Shown here: positions 6,300 to 12,531 of the stretch, piece after piece | Layout: each line of letters opens with the position of its first letter | Numbering within the stretch: position 1 is the stretch's first letter | DNA from: an uncultured Oscillospiraceae bacterium | GTDB lineage: Bacteria; Bacillota; Clostridia; Oscillospirales; Oscillospiraceae | Direction of reading: 5' to 3' | Assembly: GCA_905233785.1 (NCBI GenBank) | Contig: CAJOCV010000010.1 | Coordinates: forward strand, 1-19,972 | DNA: 19,972 nt | Made by a program: the position numbers and the translations under genes | Notes under the pieces: model-generated | Database searches by the model: none | What the model saw: the letters and a program-made list of their open reading frames with translations, nothing else | What the model was told of the DNA's origin: nothing

Positions 6300-7859
6300 T
6301 TACGCAGCCTTACGAGCGCCGCAGTCGCTGCACACCCAGGTCGTGACGGTCTCGTCCCATGCTTCATGCACGAGGACGCTCTCGTCGTAGGCGGCACGGA
6401 CGAGTACCTGCTCGTCATACGCAGCCTTGACAAGGACCTGCTCGTCCCAGGCGTCACGGACCTTGACCTGCTCGTCCCAAGCAGGCTTGGTGACTACCTG
6501 TTCGTCGTACGCAGCACGGACGAGGACCTGCTCGTCCCAATCGTCACGGACCTTGACCTGCTCGTCCCATGCGGGCTTGGTCTCTACCCAGCGGTCTTCA
6601 TACTCGGCGTCGTGATGCACCGTGGTGTACTCGGCGTCATGATGGACCGTCTTGCAGACAGGGAACATTTCGGGTACGCTATAGAACGCACCGTAGCAAG
6701 TTCTCCAGTCGTGACCAGTCTCATCGGGACTGTTGCTGCCGAGGTAGGCACCGCAACCAGTGCAGTAGTAACGCTCTTCGTAGCGCCATCCGTCGAACAC
6801 TTCTTCGTCCCAGGCTTCCTTCACGAGGACCTGTTCGTCCCAGGCGTCACGGACCTTGACATGCTCGTAGTAACCTTCCGCGTCATGATGCACGGTCTTG
6901 TACTCGGCGTCATGATGCACCGTCTTGTACTCGGCGTCGTGATGGACGGTCTTGTACTCGGCGTCGTGATGCACCGTCTTGTACTCCGCGTCATGGTGCA
7001 CAGTCTTGTACTCCGCGTCATGGTGCACAGTCTTGTACTCGGCATCATGATGGACGGTTTTGTACTCGGCATTGTGGTGGATGACCGTGGTCTGCTCGGA
7101 CCAGCTATGCTCATGGGTATGGACCACAGGGGTCTCGGTAGCAGGAGTGCCGTCCGCAGGGGCAGCGTCCAGCTCGGCAGGCTCGGTAGTCTGCACGGGG
7201 AAGGACAGGACGAACGCATTGCCCGTCTCAATGACCTGACCGTCAATGTCGGTCACAACGCAGTTCAAGAACCAGCCATTGAGGTCCGCAGGAACGCCGT
7301 GGATGGTCAGTGCGGTGCCAACGCCGCCGTAGGGAAGTTCCGTGACGGTCTCGATGACGACGGCAAGGTCGGGATAGACAGCCTGGAAGTCGCCGCGAGC
7401 CTTGAGCAGCTCGTTATACGCCGCGACAGCGGCTTCATCGTCAGCGTCGGGCTTGGTCAGCTCGGTGACGGTATCCACTACGGGCAGATAGACCTCACCG
7501 CTGGGGTCTACGAAGCGCCACTCCACGCTGGCAATAAGCTCTGCGACAGGCAGCTCGGCGTACTCGTCGGGCATGACCTCGGCAGGGATGAACGCGACGG
7601 TAGCAGTCGGAGCGTCTTCGGTGACGGGGACAGGGGTGCCGTTGCTCTCATAGCGGAGCGTGACAACGCGGCTGCCTTCCACCATTGTCTCGGTGACAGG
7701 CGCAGGGGTAGCGGGAATCTCTGTAATCTCACCGGAAGGAAGCGCTGTAGCGGTTGGAGTTGTTGCGCCTGTCTCACTTCTCATGGTGCAACTAACAGCA
7801 CCCAAACCGAACAGCAGCACAAGGACAAGCGCCATCCCCTTAACGGTCCATTTTTTCAT
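6300..7859 (-). CDS. Repeat-rich secreted lipoprotein (cargo)
   Basis: This 519-residue protein begins with MKKW, a hydrophobic stretch (about 9-23) and GAVSC, a likely lipobox with Cys24 as the lipidated residue, followed by a Thr/Pro-rich linker. Residues ~85-240 look like a globular domain of unknown family. Then come seven tandem 9-residue units (AEYKTVHHD), a Cys pair (YYCTGCG) with a further CYG/VCK region, two more HHDAEY units, and a second array of about 10-residue units of the AWDEQVLVK / AYDEQVLVR type, ending with WVCSDCGARK. The His-Asp-rich units could bind metal or act as a surface stalk; that is inference. AAAGGA precedes the ATG. It has its own terminator and a structured leader, and shares no operon with transfer genes, so it is probably cargo benefiting the host. 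Confidence 0.88.
   Translation of the reverse strand: MKKWTVKGMALVLVLLFGLGAVSCTMRSETGATTPTATALPSGEITEIPATPAPVTETMVEGSRVVTLRYESNGTPVPVTEDAPTATVAFIPAEVMPDEYAELPVAELIASVEWRFVDPSGEVYLPVVDTVTELTKPDADDEAAVAAYNELLKARGDFQAVYPDLAVVIETVTELPYGGVGTALTIHGVPADLNGWFLNCVVTDIDGQVIETGNAFVLSFPVQTTEPAELDAAPADGTPATETPVVHTHEHSWSEQTTVIHHNAEYKTVHHDAEYKTVHHDAEYKTVHHDAEYKTVHHDAEYKTVHHDAEYKTVHHDAEYKTVHHDAEGYYEHVKVRDAWDEQVLVKEAWDEEVFDGWRYEERYYCTGCGAYLGSNSPDETGHDWRTCYGAFYSVPEMFPVCKTVHHDAEYTTVHHDAEYEDRWVETKPAWDEQVKVRDDWDEQVLVRAAYDEQVVTKPAWDEQVKVRDAWDEQVLVKAAYDEQVLVRAAYDESVLVHEAWDETVTTWVCSDCGARKAA
6889..7077 (-). repeat. 27-bp in-frame tandem repeat, seven copies
   Basis: The tactc motif recurs exactly every 27 bp at 6901, 6928, 6955, 6982, 7009, 7036 and 7063, encoding AEYKTVHHD units of the lipoprotein. 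Third codon positions vary between copies, so the units are selected at protein level rather than very recently duplicated. The copy number could vary by slippage or recombination. Confidence 0.9.
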
Positions 7860-7910
7860 TGTATTTTGTATTCCTTTCTCTCTTTTTTACTTTTTCACCC
7901 GCATAAATGA

Positions 7911-8068
7911 AAAAGTGCGCCGCCCCAAACGGAGCGACGCACGAAAAACGCACTTACTCCGCTTGTTGCTACGCAAGTCCCGACTGTCCCAATGGATGCG
8001 GAAATGGAGGGTGCATTTTTGCCAGAAGCAAAATGCATCCACTGAGACAAAATATTGACTTGCGTAGC
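7911..8068 (-). promoter_or_regulatory. Structured leader of the lipoprotein gene, with terminator hairpin
   Basis: Read on the minus strand, a perfect 12-bp stem (plus 8057-8068 with 7968-7979) encloses a 15-bp stem with two G-U pairs (8035-8049 with 7985-7999). Inside it an alternative stem, GGATGCATTTTGC with GCAAAAATGCACC, competes for the same bases. Downstream, GTGCG..CGC pairs with GCG..CGCAC (plus 7942-7915) and a T-run follows, forming an intrinsic terminator about 50 bp before the start codon. The arrangement suggests attenuation or a ligand- or protein-responsive RNA. Because the elements are palindromic, a DNA role (oriT or single-strand origin) is also possible. Confidence 0.6.
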
Positions 8069-8085
8069 GGTATCATAATACCATT

Positions 8086-8113
8086 TTTATAGGTCGAATG
8101 CAAGCCAATCCAA
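8086..8113 (-). promoter_or_regulatory. Promoter of the lipoprotein leader
   Basis: On the minus strand TTGGAT (8113-8108) and TATAAA (8091-8086) are 16 bp apart. Transcription would start near 8078, just before the 12-bp stem, giving a leader of about 220 nt. Confidence 0.5.
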
Positions 8114-8180
8114 ACGATGGAAACATAAAAAGATGTATGTTTTTATTTGGGTCTTGCAATCTTCAAAAAATTATGTAAAC

Positions 8181-8186
8181 TATAAT
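8181..8186 (+). promoter_or_regulatory. -10 box of the mobilisation module promoter
   Basis: A perfect TATAAT lies at 8181-8186, but no good -35 hexamer stands 17 bp upstream (TTGCAA is 21 bp away). RNA would start near 8193 and run straight into the terminator hairpin at 8200. Confidence 0.5.
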
Positions 8187-8199
8187 TAGAACTATGAGA

Positions 8200-8247
8200 G
8201 GCGAACAGAGATTCATCCAAGCTGGGTGTTCTCTGGTCGCCCTTTTT
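8200..8247 (+). terminator. Terminator/attenuator directly before the first mob gene
   Basis: GGCGA (8200-8204) pairs with TCGCC (8237-8241) and CAGAGA (8206-8211) with TCTCTG (8230-8235), separated by one mismatch, followed by T5 at 8243-8247. The ribosome site AAGGAGGT starts 5 bp later, so this hairpin probably holds the module off unless transcription is released. Confidence 0.8.
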
Positions 8248-8266
8248 GTTGAAGGAGGTGGACAAT

Positions 8267-8563
8267 GTGAAACGTACAGTTGAAGATTATAATGCTATGA
8301 TTGAACGCTATGAGCAGCAGCTTAAAGCGTGGAAAGCCAAGCGCCGAGAGCTTCGCGCAGCCGAAGCAAAGCGAGCAAAGCGGGAAGCCGAAAATGAGAG
8401 ACAACAGGAGCTTGTACGCTTGGGTCTCGAAGTGGAGGCGTATAGGCGATGGATGCAGTTTACCGTCGTTAATCTCGAAGGAGAGCATTATAATCTGTTG
8501 GAGTTCTACGAGGAGACGAAGGACGATTCCGGTATTCGTTTTATCGGAGAACTCCCGGAATAA
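8267..8563 (+). CDS. Small coiled-coil protein, first gene of the mobilisation module
   Basis: I chose the GTG at 8267 because AAGGAGGT (8252-8259) is 7 nt upstream; in-frame TTG codons at 8246 and 8249 overlap or precede that site. The 98-residue product starts MKRTVEDYNAMIERYEQQ and has a long charged helix rich in Lys, Arg, Glu and Ala over residues ~5-55, likely coiled coil, then a short ordered C-terminus (FTVVNLEGEHYNLLEFYEE). It is 154 bp upstream of the relaxase, with the candidate oriT between. An accessory mobilisation role is inferred from position; I do not recognise the family. Confidence 0.8.
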   Translation: MKRTVEDYNAMIERYEQQLKAWKAKRRELRAAEAKRAKREAENERQQELVRLGLEVEAYRRWMQFTVVNLEGEHYNLLEFYEETKDDSGIRFIGELPE

Positions 8564-8628
8564 TCCCCGCCCCTCGGAGAGCACCAAGGAGCATAGCGAC
8601 GCAGCCCGCAGCGAGAGTGGAGGGTTAA

Positions 8629-8714
8629 ACCGAAATGCAGTTTCGGTATTAAGTGCAAGCCCGACACGATGCGTCGATGCGCCGAAATACTACAATCAGA
8701 AAGGAGGGCTTGCA
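8629..8714 (+). other. Candidate oriT and relaxase translational control
   Basis: ACCGAAA (8629-8635) and TTTCGGT (8641-8647) form a 7-bp hairpin followed by ATTAAGTGC. A hairpin followed by TAAGTGCGCCC is characteristic of oriT nick regions of the RSF1010/pIP501 type, and this resembles it loosely. A second inverted repeat, TGCAAGCCC (8654-8662) with GGGCTTGCA (8706-8714), overlaps the relaxase ribosome site at 8701-8708 and could hide it. Position between two mob genes supports oriT; the nick position cannot be fixed from sequence alone. Confidence 0.5.
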
Positions 8715-8717
8715 ACT

Positions 8718-9599
8718 ATGGCTGGCATCCAATGGAGCGGCGGAAAATGTCACGGAGCCGGTGAGGCAAAGGCTGTTCTTCGCCATAACGACAGAGACCA
8801 GCGCCTCGCCCATTCTCACAGCAACCCGGACATTGACTTGACGCTCACTCACCTTAACGCGGCCTACTACGGCAAGTCGTTCCTGCAGAAGGTGCAGGAG
8901 TACGATAGCAAACTTGCCTCTGTGAAATGCAAGCGCAAGAGCAGCGGCAAAAACAGCACCGTTACGATGCAGGATTTGGTCATCTATTGCCCTGCCGGGA
9001 TGATAGACGCCGAGACCGGCCAATATGACTATGACCGTGTTCTCGCATGGTTCCGGGATGTGGGGGACCTGCTGCGTGACCGCTACGGCGAGTGCATGAT
9101 AGATATGGACATACACTTTGACGAGGTGCACATGTACCTTGACCCTACATCCAAAGATTTCACATGGTCGAGGGTCCACGCCCACGCCTCGCTGATACCG
9201 GCCATCCCGGAGACAGACGAGAACGGCGAGCCAACCGGCGAGATGGTTCTAAACGCCAAGCGGTTCTGTGCCAAGAGCTGCATCATGGCGCTGAATCAGG
9301 CGGTGCATGATATGACCATGCAGAAATACGATATGCCCTATATGGACGGGTCCCGCAAGAAGGGCGTCGGCACCGTGGAGGACAAAAAGCGGGACGGCGC
9401 GGCGGCACTGGCTGCCAAAGCGCAGGAACTGGAAGCGAGGGAGCTTGACCTCCGCAGACGCGAGCAGACCTATAAGGAACTGGTCATGCTGGGCCGCAGG
9501 GTCAAAGCAGAGCAGCTATCCAGAGACATACAGGGCATACGGCCAGATAGCAGCCATTCGCAGGAATACGGCGGGCGTCGTTTGCCCCGCATGGACTAA
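8718..9599 (+). CDS. mob: MOBV-type relaxase (Mob/Pre family)
   Basis: This relaxase is expected to nick oriT and pilot one strand into the recipient. The 293-residue protein follows the MobM/Pre pattern: motif I HNDR at 23-26, then SNPDIDLTLTHLN (35-47) matching the HSNKDIN..HLN block of the family, YGE near 123, and the metal-binding HxDE motif (His133, Asp135, Glu136). The final His pair (HAH, 154-156, in HAHASLIP) is separated from DE by an extra ~16 residues compared with the compact form in pMV158 MobM. Residues ~225-275 form a charged helix. ATG 8718 has AAGGAGGG 9 nt upstream; an open frame extends much further upstream but has no ribosome site and overlaps the previous gene. Confidence 0.88.
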   Translation: MAGIQWSGGKCHGAGEAKAVLRHNDRDQRLAHSHSNPDIDLTLTHLNAAYYGKSFLQKVQEYDSKLASVKCKRKSSGKNSTVTMQDLVIYCPAGMIDAETGQYDYDRVLAWFRDVGDLLRDRYGECMIDMDIHFDEVHMYLDPTSKDFTWSRVHAHASLIPAIPETDENGEPTGEMVLNAKRFCAKSCIMALNQAVHDMTMQKYDMPYMDGSRKKGVGTVEDKKRDGAAALAAKAQELEARELDLRRREQTYKELVMLGRRVKAEQLSRDIQGIRPDSSHSQEYGGRRLPRMD

Positions 9600-9613
9600 A
9601 GGAGGCGCAGAGA

Positions 9614-9907
9614 ATGGCAAATGAATCTCGCCGGGATGACCAACTGGCAGCCTCCCATAAGCTGGGCGGGCATACATGGTCAGACCACGGGCGCACGGTA
9701 CAAGAGACCTTGTATTGGTGGCGCAGCTACTTTCTCCATCGAATTGTTACGGAACGGGCGCGGCTCTCCCCTCAGTCACAGGATGACCGCTGGTTCCAGA
9801 CATTCGAGGACCTGACAGACCAAGAGGCCAGAGCGTGGATGCAGCAGCATCTTACTGCCGAGGCCCGCCAAGCGATTCTGAAAGAAATGGAGGCGATACT
9901 ACGATGA
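9614..9907 (+). CDS. Small hypothetical protein after the relaxase
   Basis: The 97-residue product has no motif that I recognise. It is polar, Trp-rich (TWSD, YWWRS, RWFQ, ARAWM) and looks mostly helical, with no signal peptide or membrane segment. GGAGG (9600-9604) precedes ATG 9614, and the gene starts 14 bp after the relaxase stop, so it belongs to the mob operon. Its last codons overlap the next gene by ATGA, indicating translational coupling. A DNA-transfer accessory role is possible but only inferred. Confidence 0.75.
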   Translation: MANESRRDDQLAASHKLGGHTWSDHGRTVQETLYWWRSYFLHRIVTERARLSPQSQDDRWFQTFEDLTDQEARAWMQQHLTAEARQAILKEMEAILR

Positions 9908-10155
9908 AGTTAGAGACGCGGGCCGACTTGATAGACCTGCTGGACGACATTACAGCCTTTGGCTTGCAGCTCGATTTTGCGGGCAATCCCGATGGGGAGC
10001 ATATCGTCGAGGCCGCAGAGCTGGTACAGCAGGAGCTTGACCGCTACGACAGCCGGGAAGCCTCGGCTATCGACACGGCACAGCGCATAGACGGCCATCT
10101 CCATACGCTGCGTATCAATCTGCTGATGCAGATGATAACCGGCATCAACGGCTGA
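9904..10155 (+). CDS. Small acidic hypothetical protein, coupled to the previous gene
   Basis: The start ATG at 9904 overlaps the preceding stop as ATGA, and the 83-residue product begins MKLETRADLIDLLDD. It is acidic and probably all-helical, without Cys pairs, membrane segments or recognisable catalytic motifs. It is the last gene of the plus-strand mobilisation operon and is followed immediately by a hairpin shared with the convergent AAA+ gene. A longer open frame beginning at 9835 lacks a ribosome site and overlaps the previous gene heavily. Confidence 0.75.
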   Translation: MKLETRADLIDLLDDITAFGLQLDFAGNPDGEHIVEAAELVQQELDRYDSREASAIDTAQRIDGHLHTLRINLLMQMITGING

Positions 10156-10160
10156 AAAAG

Positions 10161-10196
10161 AAGTCCCGCCGTGTGCGTCAGCACATAGCGGGGCTT
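10161..10196. terminator. Terminator between convergent operons
   Basis: AAGTCCCGC (10161-10169) pairs with GCGGGGCTT (10188-10196) with one wobble, and an inner GTGC/GCAC stem caps it. On the minus strand TTCTTTTTC follows, so it ends the AAA+ operon; its 5' arm in that direction lies in the last codons of the AAA+ gene. It can also slow plus-strand transcription. Confidence 0.7.
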
Positions 10197-11206
10197 CGTT
10201 CTGTGAGGGCTATCTCTCTGTCGTGCGGATGGTCGAAAATGTAATCTTCTGCCATTCGCAGCAGCTCGTTCTTGACATAGCGAGCGCCGAGACCTGCATC
10301 CAGCGATTCCACGGTCAGCTTGTCCAGCAGCGCCGGGGCCACCGTAACCTGCTTGCCAATGCGCTGTTTGAGCTTCGACACTTCCATATCCGCAATTCTG
10401 CGGTAGGTCTCCAAGCTGGGCGGCTCCATCTCCACGATGCGGGAGAAGCGGCCTATCAGCTCCGGCTTCAAGCCAAACGCCTTTAGGTCTTCCGCCGTGA
10501 TATGATGCGGCGTCTCTTCCTCTGCTTCGCTGTTGAAGCCCAGAGAGTGCTTTTTACGCCCTTTCTGGGCATAGATGGAGGCAAAAGCGCCGAGGCAGAC
10601 CACAGACACTTCCTGCGGCCCTACGCCCTCTTCGACCAAGCCGGGGTCATGGTCGAACAGCTTTAGCATCTGGTCCTGGATGAGGTCGAAATAGTTGGTG
10701 TCAGAATTTTTTTGGTCGAAAATCTTGTCGAACTCGTCCAGCACAAGAATGTATCTGATATAGCGCGGCTCCGTTCGGAAATTTTTCAGCAGCGTACTCA
10801 GCTTCACGCCGCCGCGCCAGCCCTCGGCGGTGATTTGCGAGGCGTCCGCAATCTGAATCATGCCGGGGTACTCTCCGGCAAGCTGCCGCCAAATCTCGGT
10901 CTTTCCGCATCCCGTCTGGCCGATGAACAGGCTGTTGCTGACGCCATACTCCGATGTGCTGTACAGTATCATAGAGGCGGCCCGTTTCGCTGCTTCCTGC
11001 CCGATAACGGCCCGGTCCAGCCCTGCCTTTACCATCTGCGGCGTAAAGGAGAAATCTTCATCGTCCGGGGCTGTTACGCGCATCGTTTGCGGCCAAGCTG
11101 TCGCCACAGCGGGCCGGTGCTGAATCGGGCGATTCATTCCCGATACCTCGGAAAGCAGAATGTCTCTCATTTCATCGTCCATCATTCGGTCCTTTACTCG
11201 TCCCAT
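10178..11206 (-). CDS. ClpX-like AAA+ ATPase
   Basis: This 342-residue protein has the AAA+ core of the ClpX/HslU clade: AVIGQEAAKRAA (66-77), Walker A GQTGCGKT (96-103), Walker B LVLDEFDK (154-161), the RFSRIV arginine-finger region and a sensor-2 helix (GLGARYVKNELLR). It lacks the ClpX N-terminal zinc finger, and I see no IGF-type ClpP-docking loop, so it probably remodels proteins or complexes without feeding ClpP. The target could be the element's Rep or relaxase, which is inference. AAAGGA is 8 nt before ATG 11206. The start lies inside the upstream ArdC-like gene (35-bp overlap), implying coupled translation. Confidence 0.85.
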   Translation of the reverse strand: MGRVKDRMMDDEMRDILLSEVSGMNRPIQHRPAVATAWPQTMRVTAPDDEDFSFTPQMVKAGLDRAVIGQEAAKRAASMILYSTSEYGVSNSLFIGQTGCGKTEIWRQLAGEYPGMIQIADASQITAEGWRGGVKLSTLLKNFRTEPRYIRYILVLDEFDKIFDQKNSDTNYFDLIQDQMLKLFDHDPGLVEEGVGPQEVSVVCLGAFASIYAQKGRKKHSLGFNSEAEEETPHHITAEDLKAFGLKPELIGRFSRIVEMEPPSLETYRRIADMEVSKLKQRIGKQVTVAPALLDKLTVESLDAGLGARYVKNELLRMAEDYIFDHPHDREIALTERSPAMC

Positions 11207-12032
11207 CGAGCATCCTTTCTTCTATCATGTCAATCATACGGTTTGCCGTCTTATGAATGATGGCAAGGCTGGCTTTCAGCTCCGGCATCGTCTTGTCCGA
11301 GGCGTAGGCCGCAATATACGGGAAAGAGTATTCCCCGGTGTCCAGCTCCAAGAAGCAGGCCACAGCATAGGCCACGCTCTCGGCCTGGGTCTCGCGCTCC
11401 CGGTGGGTCGCCGCTTCGCACTCCCCGCCCTCGGCGTGGAGCCAAGCATGAGCTATCTCGTGCATCAGCGTCTTGCAGGTCTGTAACTCCGGCAAGCCCT
11501 GCTGGATGACGATACGCAGCTCCTTCGGGCTGAAATAGCCATACGCGCCGGATTTGCTTATATCTTCAAATGTGACCGGCACAGGGCTAACGTCAATGAG
11601 AACATCTCGCAGCCGCTCATAGTCCGTCACATCGGATTCCAGCGTATGGGTCAGCGCCGGGATTTCGTCGCTGCCGCCCCGCATGGGTACAGTGTCCTCG
11701 ATGCGGAACAGCGAGGCCGCATGAAAGCCGACGCCCACGCGCTCATTCCCGTCTGCGTCCGTATCTTTGATAGCATGGGGCGCAATGATACGGATAGCCT
11801 TTGCTCCGCGCCGGATATATCGGTTGTGCTTGGTTTTCCAGTCGGTAAAACTGGCGACAAACTGCGTGTCTGGCGCTTGCATCTGGATTAACAGGGTATT
11901 CGCCCAAGAATAGTGCCGGAAGCGGCTGACGAATCGCAGCCACTCCCTGTACTTCTCGGAATCGAACACCGCCGCCGCGCCCTGCGTCAACTGCTCCATA
12001 ATCTCGGCAGTTTTGGATTTCGTTTGGTTCAA
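11172..12032 (-). CDS. ArdC-like protein with HExxH metallopeptidase motif
   Basis: The N-terminal part of this 286-residue protein (WANTLLIQMQ, FTDWKTKHNRYIRRGAKAIRIIAP, about 43-85) matches the ArdC N-terminal ssDNA-binding domain. The C-terminal part carries HEIAH (191-195) and a downstream Glu in ETQAESVAY (214-222), as in ArdC/ImmA-IrrE-type zinc metallopeptidase folds. ArdC proteins of mobile elements protect incoming DNA from restriction, and such a role fits here. The start is TTG at 12032, preceded by an AAGGAAGGAG site; no better ATG is available. It lies 18 bp downstream of the DUF3846 gene and overlaps the AAA+ gene, so the three form one minus-strand operon. Confidence 0.85.
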   Translation of the reverse strand: MNQTKSKTAEIMEQLTQGAAAVFDSEKYREWLRFVSRFRHYSWANTLLIQMQAPDTQFVASFTDWKTKHNRYIRRGAKAIRIIAPHAIKDTDADGNERVGVGFHAASLFRIEDTVPMRGGSDEIPALTHTLESDVTDYERLRDVLIDVSPVPVTFEDISKSGAYGYFSPKELRIVIQQGLPELQTCKTLMHEIAHAWLHAEGGECEAATHRERETQAESVAYAVACFLELDTGEYSFPYIAAYASDKTMPELKASLAIIHKTANRMIDMIEERMLDGTSKGPNDGR

Positions 12033-12050
12033 TCGTTCTCGCTCCTTCCT

Positions 12051-12410
12051 TTACGCAGGGACGGCGACAATGCGCTTGCCGATGACAAGAAACTCTTCCG
12101 GGCGTCGGAACAGATTGCCGTATGTCACGGTCTGTTCTTCGGTCAGGTCGCAGAAGCTCTCTTCTCCCAGACCGACCACAAGGAAGGTCCCGGCGATAGC
12201 ATCATAAATCTTGCCTCTGCTGTCCCGTAGCGCACGGTTCAGCGGGAGACCGTCGACCTTGCCCTCGTCATTGCAGATAATGGCGGCCTTGTCCTTCCAC
12301 GGATAGACCGCCTGGATGTACCCGCCGACCTGGGCTTGCAGGCTTTCCAGCCCAGCGTCAATATCTGTCGCATAGGCTGCCTTGCCCGGCTCCACTTTGA
12401 TAACCAGCAT
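12051..12410 (-). CDS. DUF3846 family protein
   Basis: This 119-residue protein shows the pattern of DUF3846: an initial IKVEPGK strand, LESLQAQVGGYIQAVYP, ICNDEGKVDGLPLNRALRD, then GTFLVVG and GEESFCDLTEEQ. The family is frequent on mobile elements of Firmicutes next to ArdC-like genes, and its function is unknown. GGGAG is 9 nt upstream of ATG 12410. It leads a three-gene operon with the ArdC-like and AAA+ genes. Confidence 0.85.
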   Translation of the reverse strand: MLVIKVEPGKAAYATDIDAGLESLQAQVGGYIQAVYPWKDKAAIICNDEGKVDGLPLNRALRDSRGKIYDAIAGTFLVVGLGEESFCDLTEEQTVTYGNLFRRPEEFLVIGKRIVAVPA

Positions 12411-12454
12411 TTTGTTTTGCTCCCTTCTCTTTTAGTCGAAGGTACACCCGCAAA

Positions 12455-12489
12455 CAAAAAGAGACGGCGAAGACTTTCATCTTCGCCGT
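12455..12489 (-). terminator. Terminator of the rep gene
   Basis: ACGGCGAAGA (12464-12473) and TCTTCGCCGT (12480-12489) form a perfect 10-bp stem with a 6-nt loop, and on the minus strand a T5 run follows at 12459-12455. It separates rep from the DUF3846 operon. Confidence 0.9.
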
Positions 12490-12531
12490 GCGCGTATCGT
12501 GCATATTTCGTTCCAGCCGTCCCGTTATGCG

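Noticed and set aside
6889..7077. CRISPR-like regular repeats
   Set aside because: The 27-bp units are directly tandem with no spacers and code for in-frame 9-residue repeats of a lipoprotein.
7911..8068. Retron-type ncRNA (12-bp flanking inverted repeats around stem-loops)
   Set aside because: No reverse transcriptase is encoded anywhere in the element, so an attenuator or DNA structure is more likely.
8301..8717. Upstream extension of the relaxase frame (432 residues in total)
   Set aside because: It overlaps the better supported 98-residue gene and the candidate oriT, and the relaxase ATG at 8718 has an ideal ribosome site.
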